Positions 47,131 through 58,688 of a DNA stretch of 64,000 bases are shown here, one piece after another; within the stretch, counting starts at the first letter, position 1; the number at the start of each line of letters is the position of its first letter. A program made the translations under genes and the position numbers. Under the pieces are notes generated by a model. That model was not told the origin of the DNA, searched no databases, and saw only the letters and a list, made by a program, of their open reading frames with translations. The DNA is from Torymus aiolomorphi (taxonomy: Eukaryota; Arthropoda; Insecta; Hymenoptera; Torymidae), in contig CM070875.1 in NCBI GenBank assembly GCA_036365515.1, forward strand, positions 96,076,128 to 96,140,127. Reading direction: 5' to 3'.

Positions 47131-47340
47131 GCCTCCCCGATCTGGGGTATCCCAGAGTAGAGAGCTCTGGTAGAACTTCTCCGTCGGAGCCGCGTAAAGG
47201 GCGCGCTACCGACCATCAGGTCGGAGCGGACAAGGGAAGCCCCCGAAACGGAAGAAGAGCGAGCAGACGCAGGCTAGCTCCACGCCCCTCACTAGTCCCC
47301 GAAGCAGCTCCCCGAAAGAGCCGAGGCCGTCACTGAGTTG

Positions 47341-47760
47341 CTACTCGTGCGGCCTCCCCATATACATCGTCCGATTCTGCCCGAACTGTTCGGGAAACGC
47401 CAAGGAGGTCGCATAGAGGGAATACCCCCCCCCCCCCCCCCCAGGCAGAAATCCCTAAAAAGGAGATAACCGTCGCCGCAGGCAACAGTCGCCCGGACAT
47501 GCTAGAGCAGGAGGCTCGCTTGCCCGTCGATAGTCAGGAGAGGCCTCGGCTATCCCACCACCCGATGCAGAGACACGATGGTGGATGCGGATCAGGATTG
47601 GCGAGTTTGACCTTCGAGCGCTGCTGGATCCAGGGGCATCCACGACGGTTATGGGTACCGCCGGGCTCCAACTGGCGACCGGGCTCAACGTGGACTTCGT
47701 AGCGTCCGAGAAGCAAGGGGTAAGGCTCGCTGACGGCAGCCGCACACCCTTGTTAGGTCC
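47341..47760 (+). pseudogene. Gypsy zinc knuckle and aspartic protease remnant
   Basis: A knuckle at about 47,341-47,395 reads CYSCGLPIYIVRFC, with the expected His replaced by Tyr. An 18-C run (47,425-47,442) interrupts the frame. The protease in the 47,585-48,028 frame has the active-site motif LLDPGASTTVMG, a variant of D-[ST]-G-A. The protein passes directly into integrase without reverse transcriptase or RNase H. Confidence 0.75.
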
Positions 47761-48147
47761 AGCCGGCCTCATGGGACGACGTACCGTCGAGAAACCCTGG
47801 CAGGTCGTAGCTGGGAACATTATCGGACTACTACCTCGCACCACCAAGGGCTTTGAGTACATCCTAGTGCTCCAAGACCTTTTCACCAGGTGGGTAGAGG
47901 CCTCCCCTATCTGCAAGGCAAACGCTAAGACGGTGGTAGGAAGGTATTACTCCGATTCGGCTGCCCGGAAGTCTTCCTGTCTGAGAACGGCACAGAGTTC
48001 AAGAACCATGTCGTGGAAGACTTCTTGAGGGAACGCGGTGGCATCATACCCACACCCCTCCCTACCATCCTCAAGCCAAACCGATAGAGCGAGCCAACCG
48101 TACCTTGAAGACGATGATCACTTCTTACCTTAATGAGCGCCACAACC
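47755..48147 (+). pseudogene. Gypsy integrase core remnant fused to protease
   Basis: KPWQVVAGNIIGLLPRTTKG, then YILVLQDLFTRWVEA and the ANAKTVV block: an rve integrase core whose first catalytic Asp appears as Asn. After a frameshift near 47,955, the SENGTEF block with the second acidic region follows, then PTPLPT...RANRTLKTMI. No stop separates protease from integrase, so RT and RNase H were deleted cleanly. Confidence 0.78.
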
Positions 48148-48230
48148 CTGCTCTCTCCATTTAGCCAACCTAACATTCTCCTTCCCATCTTCTCATACTT
48201 GGACAACCTAACCTTGTATCCAACAAAATA

Positions 48231-48770
48231 ATGGCTCCCACTAATAATCCCAACAGCCTTCTCCGCATTTTCCAATGGAATTGTCTTTTCTTTACCCAGT
48301 GCGGGGATCAACTAACCCAAATCTCATCCGACTATGACATCATCATCCTTCTCGAAACGAAACTCTCTCCCAAAAACCACCTTTTCTTTCCCAACTTTTT
48401 CATGGTTAGAAGGAACCGTCTAGAAAGCGGAGGAGGAGGCATAGCCATCCTCATTCGCAAGGACATTCCCTTCAGGATCATTGATACCGTATTCCACGCC
48501 CCTTTGTACCTGGAAACACTGGCTATCTCCATCTCTTCACCCCAAGTCGATTTACTTATGGTCGCCGTCTACCGCCCCCTTCCAGAACTTTCAACATAAA
48601 CCTCTGACAACGCGTCAACGACTCTCTCACCCACTTCAACAGTATTTTCATCGGCGGAGACTTTAACTGCCATAACCCTATATGGGGTAGCTCCCATACC
48701 TGCCAGGTAGGCCAACAAATACCCCAATTCTTTCTCGGTAATAGTGTTATGTATTCGTCTACTGTCATCG
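48231..48770 (+). pseudogene. LINE APE-type endonuclease fragment
   Basis: Opens with FQWNCLFF, YDIIILLETKL (catalytic Glu region), GGGGIAILIRKDIPF and VDLLMVAVYRP. After the stop near 48,599, GGDFNCHNPIWGS follows in another frame, as in Jockey/R1 endonucleases. The C-terminal His region is lost. Confidence 0.8.
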
Positions 48771-48950
48771 AACATAAAAAGAACGGAAGTGTTGCTAAAG
48801 GATTAGTTTGTTGTTCTCGATTCGATTTCGTTTTTCAGTTTCGCTGACTTGAGAGCTTCTTGATGACACGTTTAATATTTGATGTTTATTATCTTGAATA
48901 AATTAGATTCTTGTTCTTTAAATAATAGTTCGTTATTATTTATTGTATGT

Positions 48951-48951
48951 C

Positions 48952-48983
<32 letters not shown>

Positions 48984-49056
48984 TGCGCGTGCATACGTGC
49001 ATGCGTGCGTGCGTGCATGCGTGTGTGTGTGTGCGTGTGTGTGTGTCTGTGTGTGA
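48951..49056. repeat. Imperfect (TG)n / (GC)-interrupted microsatellite
   Basis: TG repeats with internal GCGTGCATGCGTGC words. Inserted in the LINE body. Confidence 0.9.
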
Positions 49057-49686
49057 GAGAATGTAACAATAGCTTCCTTCTCTTCAATAACGGCTAACCA
49101 ACTTTCGTCAGCAAAGCGAACTCCGGGAGTTTATCCAACATTGAGCTCTCTTTTATCTCCCCTTAACTCTATATCAACCTGGAATGTACTGGACGACAAT
49201 CTTCTCAGTGATCACTTCCCCATCTCCATTTCCATAGGCTCTTCAACTTCAAAAAATCCATCAAACTTCACTGGTCTGAATTCACCAAAGATTTATCAAG
49301 CTTTTCTTTCAATAGCGCCTCTGTCCCGGTCTCTTCTCCTTTCTAAAAATATGACTCTCTCTCTTCCTTCGTTCTAAAAGCCACATCTACGCTATCCGTC
49401 AAACTAAATCCTAACCCGCGGTCCTTCCCTTACAGACACCCTCCCGCTCCCCCGTACTGGAACGAGGAGTGCGCCGCCGCAAACGACAAAAGAAAGACGC
49501 GATCCAAATACCTATGAGAATTTAGTATCAATAGAAAGAAATGCCAAACGGATTTTTCAAAAAAAAAAAATTAGCTTCATTCAAAGAATTTTGTGCCAAC
49601 CTGAAAACCCGTTCACCTCAACTTTAATACTTTTGGAACAGAGTGAAAAGGTTCAGGCACAGACCTTTCGCCGCAGAAGCAGCGGA

Positions 49687-50094
49687 CAGCGGGACAAAAC
49701 AGTCGAAGTCTATTAAATTCGGCTTCACGCGAATTTTGCATAAAAAATGTTCTGGTAAAGAGGATTCACTTCGTTTTGAAATTGTCTAGGAATCACCGTT
49801 TCCCTCGGAATCGCATTATCATTTTTTAACATGATTGTGAGTGGGTTTTTCTGATCTGTCGGGAAAATAAATATAATTAAATAATGTAAAGCATATATAC
49901 TGCAATATATCGCAGATATATGCTTCAGTATAAATTTTATCTCTACACAAATCTACATGTATATATGAATACACACACCAATATGCAAGTGATATATGAT
50001 CATATACCAATAATATGAAGTTACTAAACAACCTCTTCGTTAGTTTTTTATCATGCTGTATGTTAAATATATATAAAAATATGTTAATATGCTA

Positions 50095-50133
<39 letters not shown>

Positions 50134-50585
50134 TGTTTTTGTGTGTGTCATACAGGTTCTATATACTCATAATTAATCATAAAATGGTGAAGAAATACAT
50201 TCTATAGATATTATCTATATATCTATAGATACTTGTATATAATCTTATATATTGCAGTATATATGCTTGTAAAATGCATAAAATGCACATAGCTATCAGA
50301 GAAATTGTAAAAAATAATATATAAATCCAATTGTATATACATATACAATTTATTTGCTATTTTCCTAACGCGATCGCATTTTACATTATTTAATTATATT
50401 TATTTTCCCGACAGATCAGAAAAACCCACTCACAATCATGTTAAAAAATGATAATGCGATTCCGAGGGAAACGGTGATTCCTAGACAATTTCAAAACGAA
50501 GAGAATCCTCTTTACCAGAACATTTTTTATGCAAAATTCGCGTGAAGCCGAAATTAATAGACTTTTCGGCTGTTTTGTCCCACTG
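49687..50585. mobile_element. 899-bp TIR element inserted in LINE
   Basis: Arms of about 200 bp (49,687-49,890 and 50,381-50,585) are inverted copies beginning CAGCGGGACAAAACAG and CAGTGGGACAAAACAG. The interior has TA-rich sequence and a TG tract (about 50,097-50,131). GCAGCG occurs close to both ends (49,679-49,684 and 50,587-50,592), a possible target duplication. No transposase. The surrounding LINE sequence resumes downstream. Confidence 0.85.
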
Positions 50586-50675
50586 TGCAGCGCCCTCTAA
50601 TCTCCACAAGGTAAAAATCCATCGCGAACTTATACCTACTATCTGCCCTCCCTCGTGCTTCTTCCCCAACTTTCC

Positions 50676-51147
50676 CTCCTCCTTTAATCCCTAACCTAAG
50701 ACTTTAACCCTGTTTTCAAAGCCCTCCCTCTAACATCGAATTTGACGCTGCCCTTCCCAAATGTCACGTTGAATCTAAATCCGCCACCGGCCTAGACAAA
50801 ATCGACAACCTCGTCCTCTCCAACCTCCCTAACAACATACATGGCGGTCTTCTGACTGCTTTCAAAGGAATCCTTTCCTCTGACGAGCTCCCAAAAATTT
50901 CTCATCTTCTTCTCCTCCTTTAATCCCTAACCTAAGACTTTAACCCTGTTTTCAAAGCCCTCCACTAACATCGAATTTGACGCTGCCCTTCCCAAATGTC
51001 ACGTTGAATCTAAATCCGCCACCGGCCTAGACAAAATCGACAACCTCATCCTCTCCAACCTCTCTGACAACATACATGGCGGTCTTCTGACTGCTTTCAA
51101 AGGAATCCTTTCCTCTGACGAGCTCCCAAAAATTTCTCATCTTCTTC
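50676..51147 (+). repeat. 236-bp tandem duplication within LINE RT
   Basis: The block CTCCTCCTTTAATCCCTAAC to CTCATCTTCTT occurs twice (starts 50,676 and 50,912) with very few differences, including a 3-bp change. It spans the RT segment encoding KSATGLDKIDNLVLSNL. Confidence 0.92.
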
Positions 51148-51883
51148 ACCCTGAAAGGCCCTCCTGACAAATTCCATCCTATCTCCTTAGCCCAATCCCT
51201 AGTAGCCTTATCTGGTGGCTCGAACATAACCCAACACTCAATACGCTTTCCGCAAAAACAGTTCTTTCGATAGGGTCTTTCTATAGGGTTGATCCGGGGC
51301 TACTGGCTCAGGCCCTGCATGACATCGGATGGCCCGAAAACATCTGTAAATTCTTTTGCAATCTTAGCTCGAACCGCTCTGTCTATTTTAGCAGTAACGG
51401 CGTAGTCGAAGGCCCCTTTAGCTCGTATGAGGGTGTCCCTCAAGGGTGAGCACAAGCCCTACTTTCTACAACATAAGCTCAAAAGATGTGGAATCCCAGC
51501 TCACTCCTGACTGCATCTGCCTCAAATTTGCTGACGAAATCGTGCTTTATTGCGCCTTCGACAAAATCGATGAATGTCTCCAAAGTCTCAAACATAACTA
51601 TCCCTTGTCACTAACTATCAAAACTCTATCGGCCTTTAACTCTGTCCACAAAATCCAACTCATGGTTTTCACCCGCAAGCATGTTAATCCTACCGATTTT
51701 GAGGAAACGCGAATCCAAGCAGTGCCGGAAGCCAAGTTTCTAGGCATCAAGCTTGACTCCCGCCTCTCTTGGAACTCTCACCTCAACTCCCTGATCCAAC
51801 GCTGTTCCACGCATGTCAACCTTATTCATTCCCTTCGGAAAAACTTGGTGGGGTGCGCACCCTCAATCACTCTTGTAGATATA
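50700..51883 (+). pseudogene. LINE reverse transcriptase remnant
   Basis: ATGLDKIDN and YEGVPQG correspond to RT blocks, and the 51,446-51,883 frame gives FADEIVLYC (YADD-box variant), then KFLGIKLDSRLSWNSHL. The frame breaks several times, and the 236-bp duplication repeats one part. It ends abruptly where a CAGGG element is inserted. Confidence 0.78.
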
Positions 51884-52560
51884 CAGGGTAGGTCATTTTA
51901 AGTACCACACTCAAATATCTTCCAAATAATAGGTAAAAAAAAGAAAATTGTTCCTATAAAAGTTGTTCGCGACAAAGGGGGACAAATTTCTGTTCTGATA
52001 GATTAGACCTTGAACTCAGTTTTCAAGGTTATTTTAAGGTCAAAGTGATTTTTTTAAATGGGAACACCTATTTTTGACACCGGATTCTGAAAGAGCGGAA
52101 AATTTTGCGTCCGAAATGATATTTTTCAATTTTTCAAAATGCCCTTCAGAAGGTCAAATTAAGGTTAAAGACTGAAAATTCGCCCGAAAACCGTTTTCTT
52201 TAAGCTTTTGGGAATTGTGGGCAAGTAAATGTTTCAGTGAGCTTGTGAGACAATGACCTTAAGCATCTTGACCTTGAACCAGTTTTCAAGGTTATTTGAA
52301 GGTCGAAGTGATTTTTTTAATGGGAACCCCTATTTTTGATACCGAATCCTGAAAGAGCAGGAAACTTTACGTCCAAAATGATACATTTCATCTTCTTCAT
52401 ATGACCTTTAGAAGGCCAAATCAAGGTAAAATACTGAAAATTCACTGAAAACCCGTTTTTTTTTAACTTTTAAGGATAGAGATCAATTTTGAAGGTTATT
52501 TAATGGTCAAAGTAAGTTTTTACATGAAAATTTTCAATTTTATCCTAAATCTTACTTTTA
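51884..52560 (+). mobile_element. CAGGGTAGGT-starting element rich in GACCTT motifs (right end unresolved)
   Basis: TACAGGGT at 51,882-51,889 interrupts the LINE frame. Within it two about 258-bp spaced segments (from about 52,010 and 52,269) share ACCTTGAA, TTTTCAAGGTTATTT, ATGGGAAC and CTGAAAGAGC phrases. The last two also occur in the 16.5-kb TIR element, suggesting related families. A matching right terminus was not found. Confidence 0.55.
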
Positions 52561-52739
52561 GCGTTACCCAGAAACAACAACGTCGACGTAAGCAGGTCGT
52601 AATGGTAGTAATATAAAAGTAGGCTTGAGTTGATTTCCCGAAAATTCTGAGCCGGGTAGGCTAAAGCCTACCTGATGGGCTTAGAGCTCCCACTGATAGT
52701 ATGCAAAGTAAAATTAAACCTTCATTTCAAAAACCAAAA

Positions 52740-53110
52740 AAAACCCAAATAGTGTTTTTGATAAAATCAAAAGATTGCCCCCCCCCCCCCTCATCAGTCA
52801 TCAATAATATCAAGACATCCTAGTCTCACCCCATATTCGTGATCAGCTAACCCCCGAATAGTGCTTTCGATAACATCAAAAGATTGACTCCGTTTACAGC
52901 CCCTCCCATCCGTTCCACGCCTCCGCAACACTATCAGGATGTCCTAGTCTACCTCCAGAATTGTGATGAGCGACTCCGGAAATTCCTGCATAGTATTTTT
53001 ATAAATATTAAAAAATTGATCACATTTAACCCTATCCGCTTCTCATCCGATTGGAGAAATACGTTTTATTTGATGATATTCAATTTGAATTACATTACGA
53101 TTAAATATTG
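52740..53110 (+). repeat. Diverged about 110-bp tandem repeat
   Basis: The phrase AATAGTGNTTTNGATAA, ATCAAAAGATTG recurs at about 52,748 and 52,857, and a weaker version at about 52,993. Includes a 13-C run (52,778-52,790). Confidence 0.6.
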
Positions 53111-53339
53111 AGTTAATTATAAAGTTATTCCGTCATGTTGTCAATTTTATCGGATTATGCATAAATAAACTTTTTCGTTTAAGTTACATATAGGCATAGT
53201 TTTGGTAAGGATTTTTTAATACTATTGCTTCTTAAGTTCACTTTATGATTATCAGAATTTTTCTATTTCAATTTCATTTTAATTAAAATAAAGATTCAAA
53301 CTTAATAAAATAGTCATATATTGTATTACAAGTTTCGTC

Positions 53340-53807
53340 ATGGGTGATTATCAGCCTAATCATATTGTTGATATAATGGTTTTAGGAGAATGCCACAACA
53401 ATTACCGTACCGCGGCATGACACTACGCTGAATGCTTTCCTTTAAGAAGGCACGCGAATCATGCCATTATACGTAGATTAACTGAAAGAGCTCGTGGACA
53501 TCTTCGTCGTCAACGCAGACACCATGAATTTGACGAAAATAATCCTTGTGTTGTAACCATTCTAGAAGCTGTTCATATTGATCAGTACATTAGCAATCGG
53601 CAAATTGAAAGCGAAATCGGTATACCACGAAGAACGGCATTTAGAATTCTGTAAGCTCTTTATCGTCATCCCTACGACATAACTTTAGTTCAAGAATTAA
53701 GGCCCAATCATGTTCAATTTCGTATTAAATTTTGCCAGTGGGCTTTAGGAATGATACAAAATGACCCACATTTTTTTAGAATTGTTATGTTATCAGATAA
53801 GGCTAAA
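53340..53807 (+). pseudogene. Mariner-superfamily transposase N-terminal half (DUF4817 type)
   Basis: Read in one frame from ATG 53,340 with two stops (about 53,418 and 53,655). Shows the DUF4817-type helix-turn-helix start (HIVDIMVLGECHNNYRTAA), then a paired-like NRQIESEIGIPRRTAFRIL, LVQELRPNHVQFRIKFCQWAL and HFFRIVMLSD. It ends at the first catalytic Asp (SDKA, usual SDEA), so the DDE core is missing. The family is a mariner-like transposase common in insects. Confidence 0.75.
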
Positions 53808-54600
53808 GGCTAAAGTGGGATAAGAGGATCAAAAGAACACTCACCTGGATTTTTATTTGGGATTGACCATTCAAATGTACATTATTAAAAACCTCTTTAG
53901 CCCAATTTTCAGCTCCCTAGGTGATGATTTAAGTCTTCTAACCTAAAAAACGTGTTTTTTCGAAAATGTTTTTTTCCACTCGACCTTTTTTTTACAAAAA
54001 ATCTGAAAAAATTAACAGACGTGTGTTTTTGAGTAAGAAAATAGCCTGATTTTTTTCAGATTTTTTAAATAAAAATTGGGCTCAGGAAAAATTTTTTAAT
54101 TCTTCAATAATTTAGGTTATGTAGGTAATTTTTTAATTATTTAATTCTTCAATGATTTAGGTTATGTAGGTAATTTTTAGCTAACTTGTAAATAATGATT
54201 TTTCGTGTATTTTTCCCGTTCTTTCAAATGGCGGTGTCCGAATTTGCGTTTTCGAGCCGGAACATACTCAAAATTCGAGAAAACCGATTTTTTAAGCATT
54301 TTTCCCATGTTTTTGGCACATAACCTCAAAACCAAAAGCTAAATAAGTGTTTATAAACAATTTTTTTTCAATTTCTTACTATATCTTTATATCCTACTGT
54401 CACAACTACCATTTTGCATCAGATAATGCTCTAAAATTAAATTATAAGCATTTTTTTCGTGTTTTTACCATGTTTTTGGAACATAACCTCAAAGAAAATC
54501 GTTCAATACGTGTTAGAAAATACAAAAATATTCTAAAAATTTTTTTTAATGAAAAAATTATTTAGAATCGAGTATTATTTCGTCGGTAGCTACAAAGGTC
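53808..54600. other. AT-rich, no gene recognised
   Basis: Runs of TTTTTT and AAAA with short frames only. A duplicated phrase AATTCTTCAATNATTTAGGTTATGTAGG occurs at about 54,100 and 54,145. Confidence 0.45.
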
Positions 54601-54627
54601 CTGATATAGCCTTTTTCAGGCGCAGGG

Positions 54628-54700
54628 AAACTGCATATTACAGAATTATTCGTGAAACAAATGAATATATGTATGTATTTTTAACTATGCATCAATATTT
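54628..54700 (+). repeat. Direct repeat (partner 55,182-55,250)
   Basis: AAACTGCATATTACAGAATT and GTATGTATTT..TAACTATGCAT occur in both. A 253-bp MITE (54,854-55,106) lies between. Confidence 0.75.
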
Positions 54701-54853
54701 ATTATTATGAGTTGATATGCTGATAGTCAAGTGCTGCATAGAAGTATATATTCATCTGTACTTCAACTACCTATCTGCATAATTATAATGATAGAAATAT
54801 GCTTTAAAGTAACAAAAGATTGGAATAGTTCAGTAATTAAATATCAACATGTG

Positions 54854-55106
54854 GGGTGCGTTTTTTTTATTGGTCGTTTCGCTAGTGAACCAACTATTCC
54901 GGTCGATTCTGCTGTCTAATTATAAAAAAAGAGTTGAAACAGACAAATTGTGTTAAAATATAATAAAATGAAATTAAAAAATGTTACTTTTCTTCATTCT
55001 ATTTAACTCAAATTGTCTATTTTAACTCATTTATTTTGTTAATTAGACAGGAGAAATGACCGAAATGGTCTGACCACTAGTGAAACGACCAATTAAAAAC
55101 GTACCC
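54854..55106. mobile_element. 253-bp MITE with GGGTRCGTTTTT ends
   Basis: Left GGGTGCGTTTTTTTTATTGG and right (reverse) GGGTACGTTTTTAATTGG, both continuing TCGTTTCRCTAGTG. Interior AT-rich. Target duplication unclear. Confidence 0.78.
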
Positions 55107-55307
55107 ATGGTGCAGCGCTATTTTGCTTTAAAGCACTAGACTGTGTATGCGGCCTTAAATGCATTCCGTGTGAACGTGTAAAACTGCATATTACAGAATT
55201 ATTTGTGAAACATATGAACATATGTATGTATTTGTAACTATGCATAAAAGTATATATTCAGCCTTAAACAATATAAAGCTTAGTATATGTAACAGTATGG
55301 CCCGTTA

Positions 55308-55478
55308 GGCCCGTTACACTAAAAACAATATAAGGAACAGATACAGAAATAACATGGGTTAGTATATCTATATGTACGAGCAACATCGAGGAATAAGCCC
55401 TGCTCCTCATATATATAGATATACCAACCCATTGTATTTCTGCATCTGTTCCTTATATTTTTTTGAGTGTAACGGGCC
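55308..55478. mobile_element. 171-bp TA-flanked MITE
   Basis: Ends GGCCCGTTACACTNAAAA in inverted orientation, with arms matching for about 55 bp (AAGGAACAGATACAGAAAT). TA at 55,306-55,307 and 55,479-55,480. A second GGCCCGTT occurs just outside the left end. Confidence 0.85.
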
Positions 55479-55480
55479 TA

Positions 55481-56721
55481 TTGAAACGAGTTTGAGTGAG
55501 TATATTGTTTATCTAAAATGAAGAACGATACTTTATTAAATACTTGCTACTAAAAAAGTACTTCACAATTTCTTGCTAGTTGCAAGTCTATTTAAAAAGA
55601 TAATCGAAAACTTATTAATTTTTTCTCAAATATTTAAGTACAACTTTTGATGCAAAGCCAGCTAGTTTTTGCCTCTGTTTTGTATGTTGTAAGTTTTTTC
55701 CAGATATATGTATGAAGAATATTATTATTATTTTTTTTTTTTTCTTATTTAATTTTATCAAAAGAAAGTATCGGTTATTTTGCACCATAACATAAACTAA
55801 ATATTTAATTAGCCAGGTTATACATTTTTAAAGTATGTTTTGGAAAACCATTCTGTAAAGCACTGTTTATTGCAAAATTGAAATTGATAAATACACGAAC
55901 ATACTATTGATAGAAATTGGTGATTATCAAAATACATGAAATCTACTAGCATCGAGTTTATTAAATATTTCATTTCTGTAAACTTTTAATGCTTTCTAAG
56001 TGAAGCGATCTAAATTGTTTTTTTAATTTTAACTCATTTACCATGTTGTATAACCTAAACAAATCTTGAACCGTTTACTAATTTTTTTTAATACGTTGTG
56101 AAATAATATTGTGTAATGTAGTCATAAATCCAGCTTTTTTTGTCTGGAAAGTTTTTGAAAATATTAGATGTGGGATTTAAGAATTCGTATCACTATACTT
56201 AATATCATCTTCTCATAAATAAAATCGGTTTTTCCAATGCGTAGAGGTTTTTATTAAATTGAGAAATTCACCCATTGTGCAACATATTTAGTAACTTAAT
56301 TGATGATTAAGTACCATATTGTATAGATTTAATTAACTTTTAGTTGCTTGGAATATGTTGCAAATCAAATGAATTTTTTATTAACTAATAAAAAAAGATA
56401 ACATCTTTTCATTGAAAACATATATTTTATTTATAAGAGCTTGCTATCAAACATTGTCATGCACATTTTTAAACCTACATATAATGTAATATTGCACTAT
56501 ATAATTTCACAATATGTTATTAGTATTGTAATAGTATTTTAATAGTAGTTAATATTAAAGAAAACTGATAATAATGATGATCCAGGTTTTAAACAATATT
56601 ATAAATAATTAAGAACACAGCTTATTTAATTTTACACATCTAATGAAAACTATTTTATTTCTTTTCTTATATATGATACCTTCGCACTGGTCAGGTTAAT
56701 AATGAAAGTACATGCCAACGC
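55481..56721. other. AT-rich, no gene recognised
   Basis: No ORF or repeat that I can support. Confidence 0.45.
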
Positions 56722-56725
56722 TTAA

Positions 56726-57144
56726 GAAGGTTGGCTACAACAAATCGCGCGGGGTAGAGGGAAGGAGTCCCCTCGTACCGCGCACCTCCTCTCACAGGTA
56801 ACGAACTCGATCGTTTGTTTACGTTTTGCCGCAGTACTCAGAATCGGTGTTGTACGTCGTTTTCAGATTTCGTATATAAATTCTCCTGTATATTTTCTAT
56901 ATTGCCAGTAGTTTTTTGGTTCGTTCTTACCTTTTTTAAAGAATCGCATCCCAAGTGTCTTGTGTTTTTAGTAAGGTTATGGTTTTACTTCCATAAGAAC
57001 CCGTGTATAAGAGTTAAACTTTGAAGTTGAATTATTCCATAACCAAGTTGTCAAACGATCTGATAGGAAATGAATCGAAGAACAACAATATAAAGTATTT
57101 GGAATGATGTCATGTAACCATTTTCATTTCAGTAGCCAACCTCC
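56726..57144. mobile_element. 419-bp TTAA MITE (AGGTTGGCTAC ends)
   Basis: TTAA at 56,722-56,725 and 57,145-57,148. Left GAAGGTTGGCTACAAC and right (reverse) GGAGGTTGGCTACTG. A GC-rich internal patch at about 56,745-56,800. No ORF of substance. Confidence 0.78.
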
Positions 57145-57148
57145 TTAA

Positions 57149-58688
57149 CATATAAATAAAATCATTTTTCTTCATGTGCTGTATGATCTCAGTTGCCGCT
57201 TCCAATAAATATACTTACATGTGACACTCAAAGCCATAGCCATGCGGCTTACACTCCCTTCCTTTGAGGGTAGCTTTCTTAGCAATCTTTATGATTACAA
57301 ATATAATATAAAATAAAAATAAAAATTGAATTATGTAACTTATACATAAAAAAATACATACAAATGTGAATTTAAAAAAAATAAATACTAAGATTTTAAA
57401 AATAAAGAATAAGTATTCTTAAAAAAAATAAGTTGTTTTTTTTTAAATTTTATAACGGTAAGTTGTAACTATCAATTCATTGGGATTCCTTTCCTGTTCA
57501 GATATTTATATAACACAATTTTAACAAAGATGTTATGTTCGGGATTGTAGTATCCGAGTGAGCCGCTAGATGGCAAGCACCGACAAGAAACCTTCTATGA
57601 AAAATACACCTATGAGTATACATATAGAGGCCTGCGGCGCCCACTCGCCGGGTGTTTTGGGTGATTTGCTTCATACACATTACTTTACCTACACCTTGCC
57701 TATCATATTTGCCTAGATGTTGCCTACATTTATTGCCTACACTTTACGTTGCCTATAACTACTTCGTCTTATTTGCGAAAAAGACAATTTCTTACTTTTT
57801 CTGCTTTCCAATTTATTCTTTCGAGAAAAGTTGGAAGCATAAATTCTTGGAGTCTAAATTCTCAATTCATTTCTTCTCGGTGACGAACTCTGTCAATATA
57901 AAACCCTCGTATACGTTCATTCGTATATATGTTATTGTTAATTATTTACTTATTTTATTTATTGTTATTATTTAAAAACGTTTCAGAAATAAAAAACTCA
58001 AAATATATATCACAGCATTATGTAGTACACTCTCGATGATACAAATGTATTCTATAGACTTTATATTTTATGATAATTACTAATTTCCATCAATGCATAC
58101 TAAAAAAAAAGATTTTGTATTTCATTTTGATAAATATGTTCGAGATTCGAACATCTCTTTTTTTTAGTGATTGTATGGGATTGTAATCACTAGATGTTGC
58201 TTAGCTTTCCGCAAGCAAGTTGCCAAAAAAGTATTTATATATAGATAATCTCATTCTTACAAAGGTGTGCATTAAAAGGAGTGTATTAAAAGCTCTCTCT
58301 TTGTAAAGGTTTCGTTTTGCTTAAATTATCTAGGTCTATACTTGTACTTTCGAGTCAATTAGAATAGATCGTCACCTCAATTTCGAACAATACCTAACAA
58401 AAATCAGAATACAGTCCACATTTCAAGAAATATTTAATTTTTTACCATTCATTAATTATTATCAAAATAGTTTAAAGTGCATTATATTTTTTGGTGAAAA
58501 AAATTATTTTAATATGAAATAATAATCAAATTCATTAATCTTATGATAATTACATAATGGCTTAATGACTTTAAAAAAGATTGATTATAACGCAAGTAAC
58601 TGTTTAAAATCACCGATATTTTTTGTAATTACATCCATGATCCCATAATATATCTTAAATATTTTCCATTTTAGTTTTTACATCAAAC
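57149..58688. other. Non-coding, AT-rich
   Basis: No gene recognised. Contains a short palindrome GTTCGAGATTCGAAC at about 58,139 and a GC-richer patch at about 57,545-57,665. May include the left end of the Harbinger/ISL2EU element, whose TIR I could not identify. Confidence 0.4.

Larger units (their letters stand above)
48180..51883 (+). mobile_element. Second LINE (Jockey-type), interrupted and decayed
   Basis: An endonuclease at 48,231-48,770 and reverse transcriptase pieces at 50,700-51,883 in the same orientation. It is interrupted by a TG microsatellite, a 0.9-kb TIR element (49,687-50,585) and a 236-bp duplication, and is ended by a CAGGG element at 51,884. Low-frequency intact codons show that it is old. 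Confidence 0.75.
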
